DNA of 64,000 bases. Origin: Alphaproteobacteria bacterium. Its GTDB lineage: Bacteria > Pseudomonadota > Alphaproteobacteria > UBA7879. Shown here in pieces: positions 54,286-62,668 of this stretch; within the stretch, counting starts at the first letter, position 1; each line of letters begins with the position of its first letter. Made by a program: the position numbers and the translations under genes. The notes under the pieces were generated by a model. That model was not told where the DNA came from, did not search any database, and worked only from the letters and a program-made list of their open reading frames with translations. The stretch is taken from the NCBI GenBank assembly GCA_002869105.1, contig PKTP01000003.1, forward strand, positions 124,001 through 188,000, written 5' to 3'.

Positions 54286-55265
54286 TGGGGATTACCATTC
54301 AATCTACCCAGAACACTTACCGCATTTATCATTGTTTGTCGAGGATCCAGCCCCAACTGATCATGTTGTTTCAACGTGCGCGAAAGATCGCAATAGCCCT
54401 CTGCAACTTTGGCAAGAGATGTATGTTCCGCCCATGCTTTCAACGTGTTTTCAGGAACCACCGTTGGCGCGCCCTGATGATAATTCTTAATATCCACCAA
54501 CGCCAAAAGCAACCCGTGGACAAAGGCATCCACCATCCTTTTATCCTTTTTACCCGCTACTTTATAAATCATCTTCAACAAAACGCTCTGATTCCCGTGA
54601 GTGATTAACTGGTCACAGCCTTCTTCAAACCCCTCAAAATCAAAGTCTTCAAGCTGTTGAACCGCTGTATAATCTCCATGCTTTAAAGCGCAAATCCATT
54701 TCAACGGGAGAGGATCATATGCCGCATCGGGGTTAAGCATCATAAGCCCCTTTTGAAAAGTATCAAAATCATGATCATGAATCGGGTGTTTTTGACAGCG
54801 GGATCGAATGGTGGCAATCAAAGCATGAAGGTGGGAACTAATCAGCATAAAATAAACGCCTTTTGGCGGCGCTTCTAAAGTTTTCAGCAAGGCGTTTTGG
54901 GCTTGTGGTGTCAGTGCCTCGGCCGGGTCGATAATCAAAAAACGTGGCCCACCTGTCACAGAAGATTTATAAGCAAACGCGCGAGCCCCTCGCACCTGTT
55001 CAATAGAAAGGGAGAGTGATTGTTTGCCGCCCTCATCTTCAGATAACCCAAGCCACATCACATCAGGATGCGGTTTATTCGGTTGGTACGCCCCGCCCAA
55101 GGCTTTCATTATCAAGCGCTGACATATGTGAACAGCCGCACCATGATTCAATCCGTATAAAAGGGTGCTGGGATGCATGTGCCCTTTTTGCCAAGTTTGA
55201 AGCAATTGTTCAGCAGTATCTTGGTTTTTTGTTGATAACGGAAGCGTAAAACAATCACCGGCCAT
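54282..55265 (-). CDS. holB: DNA polymerase III delta-prime subunit
   Basis: A 327-residue clamp-loader subunit. SIEQVRGARAFAYKSSVTGGPR, FLIIDPAEALTPQAQNALLKTLE, and MLISSHLHALIATIRSRCQKH (SRC motif) are typical of HolB. The region where other AAA+ proteins have GxxGxGKT reads YGLNHGAAVHICQRLI, so the P-loop is degenerate. Delta-prime is often not an ATPase, so this is compatible with function. It lies between tmk and metG in the common tmk-holB-metG-tatD order. Starts 1 base after the tmk stop. Confidence 0.9.
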   Translation of the reverse strand: MAGDCFTLPLSTKNQDTAEQLLQTWQKGHMHPSTLLYGLNHGAAVHICQRLIMKALGGAYQPNKPHPDVMWLGLSEDEGGKQSLSLSIEQVRGARAFAYKSSVTGGPRFLIIDPAEALTPQAQNALLKTLEAPPKGVYFMLISSHLHALIATIRSRCQKHPIHDHDFDTFQKGLMMLNPDAAYDPLPLKWICALKHGDYTAVQQLEDFDFEGFEEGCDQLITHGNQSVLLKMIYKVAGKKDKRMVDAFVHGLLLALVDIKNYHQGAPTVVPENTLKAWAEHTSLAKVAEGYCDLSRTLKQHDQLGLDPRQTMINAVSVLGRLNGNPQ

Positions 55266-55266
55266 G

Positions 55267-55947
55267 TTAGGCAGATTGAAACTCTGGGGGGGTTAACGGC
55301 GTCAAAGGAGTCCCCCGCGCAGCCAAGGCACGGCAAATATCTTGGTGGACCTGCAATTTGTCTTTCCGGGCATCGATGGTTTCAAACCGATCCTGTTGCT
55401 TTGCTAAGATGCGATAGCCCTCAAGCAGTCTTTTTTGAAAATCAACGCCCAACTTTTCAACGCGGTCCATGGCATCCGGATTGCCAGATTCCAGAGCTCG
55501 GCGCTCAACGCGTTTGAAAGTATCCTCAGCATCATTGTCCATAAAAAAGGTAATATCAGGCTCAAAACCATCTAGAACCAAGTCATTAATCCCCTGGACC
55601 CATCCCAAAGGCAATTGGTGGGCAAAGCACTGATACGCCAAAGTTGAATCGGTGAAACGATCACAAATCACCCAGGCACCTGATTCCAGTTCAGGTTTGA
55701 TGACTTTCACAACGTGGTCATAGCGGGCGGCGTAAAGGAGTAAAACTTCGCTGATGGGGTGCCAGGTATCCTTGTCCCCCTCTTTTAAGAGAGAGCGGAT
55801 TTTTTCAGCACCCTCCGTGCCTCCAGGTTCTCGGGTCACAACCACCCGTATTCCTTTTTTTTCAAGCGCCTGGGCCAAAAGGTTTACATGGGTTGATTTG
55901 CCAACACCGTCCGCGCCTTCAAAGGTGATAAATGTCCCACGGTTCAA
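55267..55947 (-). CDS. tmk: Thymidylate kinase
   Basis: A ~226-residue kinase converting dTMP to dTDP. The P-loop is FITFEGADGVGKSTHVN, the DR(Y/F)-type catalytic motif CDRFTDSTLAYQC, and REPGGTEGAEKIRSLL the lid-side segment. No ATG is available. TTG 55947, which overlaps the dacC stop as TTGA, has GGGGAG about 7 bases upstream and is preferred to another TTG at 55962. A non-ATG start in a TTGA overlap would keep tmk expression low and coupled to the upstream gene. Intact. Confidence 0.92.
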   Translation of the reverse strand: MNRGTFITFEGADGVGKSTHVNLLAQALEKKGIRVVVTREPGGTEGAEKIRSLLKEGDKDTWHPISEVLLLYAARYDHVVKVIKPELESGAWVICDRFTDSTLAYQCFAHQLPLGWVQGINDLVLDGFEPDITFFMDNDAEDTFKRVERRALESGNPDAMDRVEKLGVDFQKRLLEGYRILAKQQDRFETIDARKDKLQVHQDICRALAARGTPLTPLTPPEFQSA

Positions 55948-57182
55948 GCGCTCGCTCCCCAAATAGTGTAATAGAGCGCGGAAATCGCCCGGCCAAAGAA
56001 ACCCACTTCATTAACAGTTTCACCTGCAACAACTGGATAAACCCATTTATTGCCAGGAGCCTCAATCACCAAGTCTCCAACGCGCACACCCTGTTTAACG
56101 GGCGCTTCGATCGGGTCATTATAGTGATATGTTACCTTTAGGTGCTTATGCTCTTTTTGCGAAAGGGTCAGCCGCACGCGTTCAGGCACCATTAATGAGA
56201 CTGTTTTTTTAGCGCCCAACCAGATGCGGGCTTCTCCCAAAATCTGACCAGCTTCAAACAGTGTCTGATTTTTATATTCTCTAAAAGCCCATTTGAAAAT
56301 TTTTTCACCGACTTGAAACCGGTCTTTGTCTGATTCACAGCCATTCAATACCAGGATGAAGCGCATCCCATCATGCGCCGCTGATGCCACAATACCGTAT
56401 CCAGCCGCATCCGTAATCCCTGTTTTAATACCATCCACATGGGAGGGGGACCGGAATAAAAATTGATTTCGGTTGGCTTGGTGAATGTTATTGTATTTGA
56501 AACTTTTTTCACCAAAGTAGTGGTAAAACTGGGGATAAAGGCGAATCATCTGCACGCCCATTAACGCTAAATCGCGCGCGGTTGAGTAATGATCGGGACT
56601 CGGCAATCCAGAGGCATTGACGAAATTTGTGTTTTGTAGCCCCAACTCTTTAAGACGCTCAGTCATTTGATCAGCAAATTGTCGCTCATCGCCGGCCAGG
56701 CCTTCTGCAACCACCGTTGTGGCATCATTTCCAGATTGAACAACAATCCCGCGAATTAAATCTTCAACACGCACTTGGGTATTGGGTTCCAAGAACATCC
56801 GAGACCCCTCCTTTTTCCAAGCATTCACACTCACAGAAAACGTATCATCCAAAGAAAGTTGACCGCTCTGCAACTGTTCAAAAACCATCATCAGTGTTGC
56901 AATCTTAGTCATAGAAGATGGCGGTGTTTTTTCATCACCGTTTTTTTCTAACAACACACGGTTGGTCTCAGGCACCACTAAAAAAATTTGCTTGGCGCCT
57001 TGCAGAAGAGGGCTTTGATCTGGCACAGGGTTATAAAAATCCTGGATAGCATTTTGATCCAAAGTCTCTACTTGTGGTTGCACCGCCTTTTGGGGCGTGC
57101 CTTTATCCCCTGCCATAACAATGGCAGGAAGTATCATAAAGAAAAAGCTAACAATTAATTGTGTCATTCTACCTTGCATCAT
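55944..57182 (-). CDS. dacC: D-alanyl-D-alanine carboxypeptidase (PBP5/6 type)
   Basis: A 412-residue low-molecular-weight penicillin-binding protein. The signal peptide is VSFFFMILPAIVMA. The active-site SxxK is PPSSMTKIATLMM, the SxN box VVQSGNDATTVVAE and the KTG box GIKTGITDAAGYG. The C-terminal PBP5_C beta domain is followed by an amphipathic tail (NEVGFFGRAISALYYTIW) that attaches it to the membrane. It trims the terminal D-Ala of peptidoglycan peptides, showing that a cell wall is kept. Downstream of rlpA, upstream of tmk. Symbol follows convention; the paralogue (A or C) cannot be told. Confidence 0.92.
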   Translation of the reverse strand: MMQGRMTQLIVSFFFMILPAIVMAGDKGTPQKAVQPQVETLDQNAIQDFYNPVPDQSPLLQGAKQIFLVVPETNRVLLEKNGDEKTPPSSMTKIATLMMVFEQLQSGQLSLDDTFSVSVNAWKKEGSRMFLEPNTQVRVEDLIRGIVVQSGNDATTVVAEGLAGDERQFADQMTERLKELGLQNTNFVNASGLPSPDHYSTARDLALMGVQMIRLYPQFYHYFGEKSFKYNNIHQANRNQFLFRSPSHVDGIKTGITDAAGYGIVASAAHDGMRFILVLNGCESDKDRFQVGEKIFKWAFREYKNQTLFEAGQILGEARIWLGAKKTVSLMVPERVRLTLSQKEHKHLKVTYHYNDPIEAPVKQGVRVGDLVIEAPGNKWVYPVVAGETVNEVGFFGRAISALYYTIWGASA

Positions 57183-57194
57183 AACCTCTCTCTA

Positions 57195-58343
57195 TCAATC
57201 CATCACAATGTGAACATCGCCATGGCCCACATCTAAAATTTTATTCATCACTTTTTGTGCTTCGCCAGCATCATCAAACGGTCCAAAACGCACCCGGTAG
57301 ATGCTTTGCCCATAACGATCTAGTTTTTCAATGGTTGCTTGACCCACCGATGACAACATGGAAGAGATTTTTTCAGCATTTTGCTGGCTGCTAAACGCTC
57401 CCACTTGAACATAAGATTTTCCGTATGTACTCAATGCAGACACATCATCGACAGTTTTTTTGATGCTTTCTTGGGTGCCTGCTTGCGTGACGGGCTCAGA
57501 GGTCACAACTTTTTTGTTCTTCGTATCACTTAAGGCAGAAACCACCCCGGCAAGCGACTCATCCTTATTCTCAGAAGCATAGGCTTCGGGGCTTGAGGTA
57601 GTGGCATCCACAAAAGTTTGAGAGACTTCTTGCGCTTCTTTTTTCATAGGCTCGCCTGTTTCTTGATTCACTGAAACCAGGCCTGCAGATGCAACTGGCA
57701 TTTGAGCGGCGTTTAAATCATTTTTAACAAATTGATTTTGTGCATACGAGGCAACGGCCAAACTTTCTTCCGGCATGAGCTCAACCCGAACCTTCGCCGT
57801 TCCTCTGGCAATAAAACCAAGCAGTTCAGCGGCCTTTCGAGAAAGGTCGATGATGCGATCATTGACAAAAGGGCCCCGATCATTCACCCGCACCAGAAGA
57901 GAGCGGCCATTTTCTAAGTTCGTCACCCGGACAACGCTTGGCAAAGGAAGAGTTTTGTGTGCGCCTGTCACCAAGTCCATATCGAAATATTCACCGTTTG
58001 CTGTTATTTTTTGGTGAAAGCCTGGCCCATACCAAGAGGCAATGCCAATTTCATCATACTTGCCATCTTCTTTTGGGAAATACCAAGTACCATTAACTTT
58101 ATAAGGCTTTCCTAATTTATAGATCCCCTCGCCTTTCATATCAAACCAAGCAGGTTTTTCATCAGATTCCTTAATCTCAAAGACTGACTTATCAAAACGT
58201 TTAGACTCACTTGAAATCATTTTATTTTCATCATCAATCATCGACCGCTGCGCGCACTGCGACAAGATCAGTAAGGGGGCTAAAAAAAACAGCACCTTTC
58301 GCAAAGAAGTAAATTGATTTTGGGTAAAGCTTAAGAATTTCAT
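57195..58343 (-). CDS. rlpA: RlpA-like septal lytic transglycosylase with SPOR domain
   Basis: A ~382-residue lipoprotein. The lipobox is LILSQC at ~23-28 from ATG 58343; longer starts exist upstream. The double-psi beta-barrel is GIASWYGPGFHQKITANGEYF, LPSVVRVTNL, VRVNDRGPFVNDRIIDLS, with His, Asp and Arg of the RlpA family. A Ser/Thr/Glu-rich linker follows. The C-terminal SPOR domain (YVQVGAFSSQQNAEKI, YRVRFGPFDDAGEA) binds denuded septal peptidoglycan. It cleaves glycan strands during daughter-cell separation. With dacC it forms a cell-wall pair. Confidence 0.92.
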   Translation of the reverse strand: MKFLSFTQNQFTSLRKVLFFLAPLLILSQCAQRSMIDDENKMISSESKRFDKSVFEIKESDEKPAWFDMKGEGIYKLGKPYKVNGTWYFPKEDGKYDEIGIASWYGPGFHQKITANGEYFDMDLVTGAHKTLPLPSVVRVTNLENGRSLLVRVNDRGPFVNDRIIDLSRKAAELLGFIARGTAKVRVELMPEESLAVASYAQNQFVKNDLNAAQMPVASAGLVSVNQETGEPMKKEAQEVSQTFVDATTSSPEAYASENKDESLAGVVSALSDTKNKKVVTSEPVTQAGTQESIKKTVDDVSALSTYGKSYVQVGAFSSQQNAEKISSMLSSVGQATIEKLDRYGQSIYRVRFGPFDDAGEAQKVMNKILDVGHGDVHIVMD

Positions 58344-58439
58344 AAGGGCTCTCTTTAAATTTTTCAACGTAAACACGACAGATTTGATCATAATACAAAA
58401 ACGATATGAGGTCATCCAAAAACCGGGATGTATATGGCT

Positions 58440-59267
58440 TTATTCTGCAGAGGGTTGCAGAATTATCCCAGACTCATCCTTTTGAGTTAACTTCCGGGAA
58501 ATCAACAACAACCCCACTGATAAGATCACAATCATCACCGTTGCAAGGGCATTAATTTCCGGGGTAAGACCAAACTTGATGCTTGAGAAAATAGCCATCG
58601 GCAAGGTTGTGACTTCTGCTCCTGAAACAAAACTTGCCACCACCAAGTCATCAAAAGATAAAATAAAAACCAACAACCAGGCCGAAATGAGCGTCGGGGC
58701 AATAATCGGAATGGTAATTTTAAAAAAGATGCTCAGCGGTGTCGCGCCTAAATCCATGGCCGCTTCAATGACGGCAGAATCAAAATTTTTCAATCGATTG
58801 CGAATCATAATAAAAGCATACGCCATACCAATGGTTGCATGGGCAATGATAATCGTTAACATACCCCGATTTCGCGGCAGTCCGACCCAGTCTTGCAAAA
58901 CCAAATAAGCCATCAAAAATGCCATACCCAGAACCACTTCCGGTAAAACCATGGGAGCAATGCTGATAAAAGAAAAAAATCTACGGCCCCGCATCTGCGG
59001 AAACCGCGTATAAGTGACCGCTGCAATGGTCCCAAGCAAGACCGCAATCGATGCTGATAGAAACGCAACTTGCAAACTGATGCCTGTTGCCTTCATCAAG
59101 ACCTTATTATTCCAAAGATGGTGATACCATTTAAGGGAAAAACCGCTCCATACCGAAACAAAGCGAGAGTCATTAAAAGAGTACACAATCACATAGATTA
59201 AAGGCGCCAGCATAAAGAAATAACCCAACCACAGCGCACCTCGCAATCTTGGAAAAAGATTATACAT
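58440..59267 (-). CDS. potC: Spermidine/putrescine ABC transporter permease PotC-like
   Basis: A ~275-residue permease with six helices. The ABC-importer EAA loop is IEAAMDLGATPLSIFFKITIP. SFDDLVVASFVSGAEVTTLP is typical of PotC. ATG 59267 overlaps the potB stop by one base (TAATG). Together with PotB it forms the membrane channel. No binding-protein gene follows; the probable PotD is at 28 kb. Intact. Confidence 0.9.
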   Translation of the reverse strand: MYNLFPRLRGALWLGYFFMLAPLIYVIVYSFNDSRFVSVWSGFSLKWYHHLWNNKVLMKATGISLQVAFLSASIAVLLGTIAAVTYTRFPQMRGRRFFSFISIAPMVLPEVVLGMAFLMAYLVLQDWVGLPRNRGMLTIIIAHATIGMAYAFIMIRNRLKNFDSAVIEAAMDLGATPLSIFFKITIPIIAPTLISAWLLVFILSFDDLVVASFVSGAEVTTLPMAIFSSIKFGLTPEINALATVMIVILSVGLLLISRKLTQKDESGIILQPSAE

Positions 59268-60169
59268 TATAAATCTCCCTTCTTCTGTGCGCGGTAAATA
59301 GGAAACATCAGAACCACTAATAATGCCAGAGACAACATAGAGGCCATGGTCCAATCACGATTAAAGAAAAACTCTTCCCAAATCACCCGGCCAAACATAA
59401 CTGCTTTACTGCCTCCCAACAGGATCGGGATAATGATTTCTCCCAATGCAGGAATAAATACAAAAAAACAGCCGGTAAAGATCCCCGAAACAGTATTGGG
59501 GAGCAGAACCTGGCGAAAGGAAGACCAAGGCTTACATCCCAAATCAGCGGAAGCTTCAATTAATGACCAATCAAATTTTTGCAGGGTGCTATAGAGGGGC
59601 AATAACATAAACGGCAAATAGCAATAAACAATACCCAACCCCACTGCAAAGTCAGTGTATAGCAAAGTAAGAGGTGTGCTAATAAGTCCAAGTTTCATCA
59701 AAGCAGTATTGATAATTCCATCAGAATTCAACAAACCAATCCACGCATAAACCCGCAAGAGAAAGGATGTCCAGAACGGTAAGAGAATCAATAAAAGCAA
59801 GCTCGATTGGTAACGTTTTGGCATCATCACCAGCCCCAACGCCATGGGATAGGCGACAATGAGAGCAATCAATGTTGACAGTCCTGCAATTTTAAGGGAG
59901 CGCCCAAAAGCGTAAACATAAATCTTTTCATTAAAGAGGTCGAATAAATTGGCTAGGTAAATCTTAAACTCAATAAATTCCCATGAAAAATTCGTCAGCA
60001 AATTTTTATAAGGCGGGATTTGTATGTAAGGTTCTGAAAAGGCAACTTTGATAATTTGTAAAAAGCCTAAGAAAAAGACCGGGAGAATCCAAGCATAAAC
60101 ACACCCAGCCAACAAAAACAACGTCCATTTTTGCGAGGGATTTTTAATGTTTAGCTGTTCTTTCCACAT
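59267..60169 (-). CDS. potB: Spermidine/putrescine ABC transporter permease PotB-like
   Basis: A 300-residue permease with six helices. The EAA loop is IEASADLGCKPWSSFRQVLLP. SEPYIQIPPYKNLL and RSLKIAGLSTLIALIVAYPMA are typical of PotB. It pairs with PotC. It lies 13 bases downstream of potA and overlaps potC by one base. Intact. Confidence 0.9.
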   Translation of the reverse strand: MWKEQLNIKNPSQKWTLFLLAGCVYAWILPVFFLGFLQIIKVAFSEPYIQIPPYKNLLTNFSWEFIEFKIYLANLFDLFNEKIYVYAFGRSLKIAGLSTLIALIVAYPMALGLVMMPKRYQSSLLLLILLPFWTSFLLRVYAWIGLLNSDGIINTALMKLGLISTPLTLLYTDFAVGLGIVYCYLPFMLLPLYSTLQKFDWSLIEASADLGCKPWSSFRQVLLPNTVSGIFTGCFFVFIPALGEIIIPILLGGSKAVMFGRVIWEEFFFNRDWTMASMLSLALLVVLMFPIYRAQKKGDL

Positions 60170-60182
60170 GGCGATCTTTCTC

Positions 60183-61328
60183 CTAAGACATCAGAACAAC
60201 AACATTACTAGGATCCCAGCTCAAATATACTTGATCTTCCCAAGTAATTTTCCCCTCCGAGGCCCGAATGTTATTTGGAATCATGGCTTGCATCGTTTTA
60301 TCGCTGTTTTCTAAACGCACGTGATAAATTGACACGTCTACAAGGTAAGCGATATCTTCAACCGTGCCCATCACGTGGTTGAAATCACGTTTGGTGTAAC
60401 GTTTTGAAATGTGCACCTTTTCTGGCCGAAGCGCCATACTAATCAAAGATCCCTCGGGAACACTCACAGCCGGTGAAACATAGGCTGGAAGGTTGAAATC
60501 TTGCACATCTAAAATCAGGTGATCATCATCTTCATCCACCACCATCCCTTCAAACAGATTCATGGTTCCAATGAAGTTGGCAACATAGCGTGAATTTGGA
60601 AACTCATAAATTTCTTGCGGTGTTCCCAGTTGAACAATTTGCCCCTCTTCCATGACAGCCAAGCGACTCGCCATGGTCATGGCCTCTTCCTGATCGTGGG
60701 TCACGGTTAAAAATGTTCCGCCCACGGTTTCTTGAATGTTAACCAATTCAAATTGCGTTTTCTCACGAAGCTTACGATCCAAGGCAGCCAAAGGCTCATC
60801 CAGCAAAAGCAGCTGCGGTTGTTTGGCCAAAGAGCGCGCCAAGGCAACGCGTTGCCGCTGCCCACCCGAAAGTTGATGCGGCTTTCGCTTTGCCAGATCC
60901 GCCATCTCAACCAAGCGTAAACTGTGATCAACCCGTTCTTGGATAGTATTAGAAGTTAGATTTTCTTGCTTCAGACCGAATGCGACATTTTGCTGCACAG
61001 ATAAATGCGGGAAAAGGGCATAGGATTGGAACATCATACTGACTGGGCGCTCATAGGGCGGCACCCGTGTAATATCAACGCCATTTAAGTAAATCTTACC
61101 TTTAGAGGGCGTTTCAAATCCTGCAAGCGTTCGAAGTAAAGTTGTTTTGCCGCAGCCCGAAGGCCCAAGCAAACAGAAGAATTCCTCTTGGTATATCTCC
61201 AAATTAACATTTTTCAGAACCGGCACGCCTTCATAGTCCTTACTCAAATTTTCAATGATCAAGTAGGGCGTGACATCGGGGTCTTGCCAGGGTTCTAATT
61301 TTAGATTTTTTCGATAATATTTGCGCAT
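60183..61328 (-). CDS. potA: Spermidine/putrescine ABC transporter ATPase PotA
   Basis: A 381-residue ATPase. The P-loop is LLGPSGCGKTTLLRTLAG, the Q-loop MMFQSYALFPHLSVQQNVAFG, the ABC signature LSGGQRQRVALARSLAKQP and Walker B LLLDEPLAALDRKLRE, with the H-loop VTHDQEEA. A C-terminal TOBE domain (MALRPEKVHI, GTVEDIAYLVD) senses regulation. It powers polyamine import through PotB/PotC. First gene of a potA-potB-potC unit; the ~140-base gap upstream must hold the promoter. All catalytic motifs are intact. Confidence 0.95.
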   Translation of the reverse strand: MRKYYRKNLKLEPWQDPDVTPYLIIENLSKDYEGVPVLKNVNLEIYQEEFFCLLGPSGCGKTTLLRTLAGFETPSKGKIYLNGVDITRVPPYERPVSMMFQSYALFPHLSVQQNVAFGLKQENLTSNTIQERVDHSLRLVEMADLAKRKPHQLSGGQRQRVALARSLAKQPQLLLLDEPLAALDRKLREKTQFELVNIQETVGGTFLTVTHDQEEAMTMASRLAVMEEGQIVQLGTPQEIYEFPNSRYVANFIGTMNLFEGMVVDEDDDHLILDVQDFNLPAYVSPAVSVPEGSLISMALRPEKVHISKRYTKRDFNHVMGTVEDIAYLVDVSIYHVRLENSDKTMQAMIPNNIRASEGKITWEDQVYLSWDPSNVVVLMS

Positions 61329-61468
61329 TAGTTACCGTTCTTTTTTATGCCCGAATTTAAGCCAGATAGTTAGATATACCACAGCTAAATCACGGGATAA
61401 ACAAAGAACACACGCAAAAAAACCCGTAACTCACGTACGAGGTCTTCAGGCTAAGAAATTTCAATATT

Positions 61469-61882
61469 TTAAATCCCAGCAGGTCTCACTGGCTTTCTCT
61501 GACGTATAAATTCTCTTCTGACTCTTTGAATGGCCTCACTAACCAATCGCTGCGTCATCGGGCTTTTTGGTAAAACAGCATGGTACTCTTCTACCACAGC
61601 CTCAACCGCCTCTTCCTCAGGATTCAATGCCAAGACTCGGACATCATACTCTTCTTCATCAGAAGTATCGGTCAAGGCTTTGATGACAGCGCCTCTGATA
61701 TCTTCTGGAAATAACGTCAACTCTGACTTTGTTAAGCACATAGAAGAAGTTTTACTTTGCCATGATCTACTTATTCTTTTTAGACCAGATCTTTCTTCGA
61801 GGGTTTCAGCTACCTCATCCCCTATGGCGTATCCTTGAAAACCTGCCACGGCCCAACAAATCAATAAAACTATTTTTTTCAT
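61469..61882 (-). CDS. Small secreted protein, unknown function
   Basis: A 137-residue protein with a signal peptide (MKKIVLLICWAVAGFQGYA). The mature part is charged and helical, with an acidic centre (SDEEEYDV, NPEEEAVEAVVEEYHAVLPK) and a basic C-terminus (RVRREFIRQRKPVRP). One mature cysteine (SMCLTK). No family recognised. It stands alone between potA and the rightward lipoprotein genes. Confidence 0.6.
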   Translation of the reverse strand: MKKIVLLICWAVAGFQGYAIGDEVAETLEERSGLKRISRSWQSKTSSMCLTKSELTLFPEDIRGAVIKALTDTSDEEEYDVRVLALNPEEEAVEAVVEEYHAVLPKSPMTQRLVSEAIQRVRREFIRQRKPVRPAGI

Positions 61883-62191
61883 ATTATTTAAATTTTAAAT
61901 TCTTACTATTAAAATTAATTACTTAAGTAAATACTTATATTTTTTTATTTTTTATTATATCAGATAGGGATATTACCCCTGCTTTAAAGCGCTGTATTTA
62001 TTGAGTCGAACCAAAAAATGACGGATGTTGCAACGGCTCTCGAACTAAGCCAGCACGCATTGCTCAGAAACACGAGCATGTCTGCGGCTTAACCTTAGTG
62101 TAAAATTTCTTTGAATGACCAGCAAAATCAGTTGACTCTTGTTCAGTTCCAGTGATATATTAAGTCGATAAATGATGGGAGATCTCCACTT
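61883..62191. other. Intergenic region between divergent small-protein genes
   Basis: About 309 bases. The left ~90 are extremely AT-rich, suited to the leftward gene's promoter. The middle carries no recognised gene or RNA. The right end holds the promoter for the first lipoprotein (see 62132-62161). Confidence 0.5.
62132..62161 (+). promoter_or_regulatory. Sigma-70-like promoter of the small lipoprotein genes
   Basis: TTGACT (62132-62137), 18-base spacer, TATATT (62156-62161), about 30 bases before the ATG at 62192. One mismatch to the consensus in each box. Confidence 0.65.
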
Positions 62192-62389
62192 ATGAAAAAA
62201 ATAACAATGTATTTTACAATCTTTGCTTCAATGCTGATTCTCAGTCAGTGTAGTCAAAACAATCAAGAACCAGAGACCAATTCAATCATGCGCTGTCAAA
62301 GCGAGTGCCGTCACAAAGGAAAGTTGATCGATTATGATCAAACTCAACTTCAAGGCACCTGTGTTTGCGATTGGGAAAAAGACCAATAA
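62192..62389 (+). CDS. Small cysteine-rich lipoprotein
   Basis: A 65-residue lipoprotein. The signal peptide ends in a lipobox LILSQC (lipidated Cys20). The ~45-residue mature part has four more cysteines in CQSEC and CVCDW contexts, so probably disulfide-bonded in the periplasm. GGGAG lies ~12 bases upstream of the ATG. It has the same LILSQC lipobox as RlpA at 57-58 kb. No family recognised. Followed after 20 bases by another short lipoprotein gene in the same direction. Confidence 0.65.
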   Translation: MKKITMYFTIFASMLILSQCSQNNQEPETNSIMRCQSECRHKGKLIDYDQTQLQGTCVCDWEKDQ

Positions 62390-62409
62390 TTTCATTTTAA
62401 GGGGCAGCC

Positions 62410-62631
62410 GTGATACAAAAATCTGGTTTCGTCATCTCAGTTCTAATTTTAGCTTTTCTGAGCCAGTGCTCAGATGGCTATCCAAACTTCGCAACTGTCC
62501 CGCCCCGCCAAGACGAGCGCATCCCCCTCGAAGACGTCAAAGAAGATCTTGAAGTCATGGCTCTAGAAAACGCTCTGCAAAAGAAAGCGGGGATCGCGGC
62601 TTTGGGGTCTGATTTTCGATCAAAGGGTTAA
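62410..62631 (+). CDS. Small lipoprotein
   Basis: A 73-residue lipoprotein with a GTG start preceded by AAGGGG. The hydrophobic signal (FVISVLILAFLSQC) ends in a lipobox at Cys20. The mature part is short and charged (VKEDLEVMALENALQKKAG) and probably helical. No family recognised. It is cotranscribed with the preceding lipoprotein gene and lies 37 bases before recJ. Confidence 0.6.
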   Translation: MIQKSGFVISVLILAFLSQCSDGYPNFATVPPRQDERIPLEDVKEDLEVMALENALQKKAGIAALGSDFRSKG

Positions 62632-62668
62632 TCTTGCTTTGCCATAGGATTTAACCTATACAACGCTT

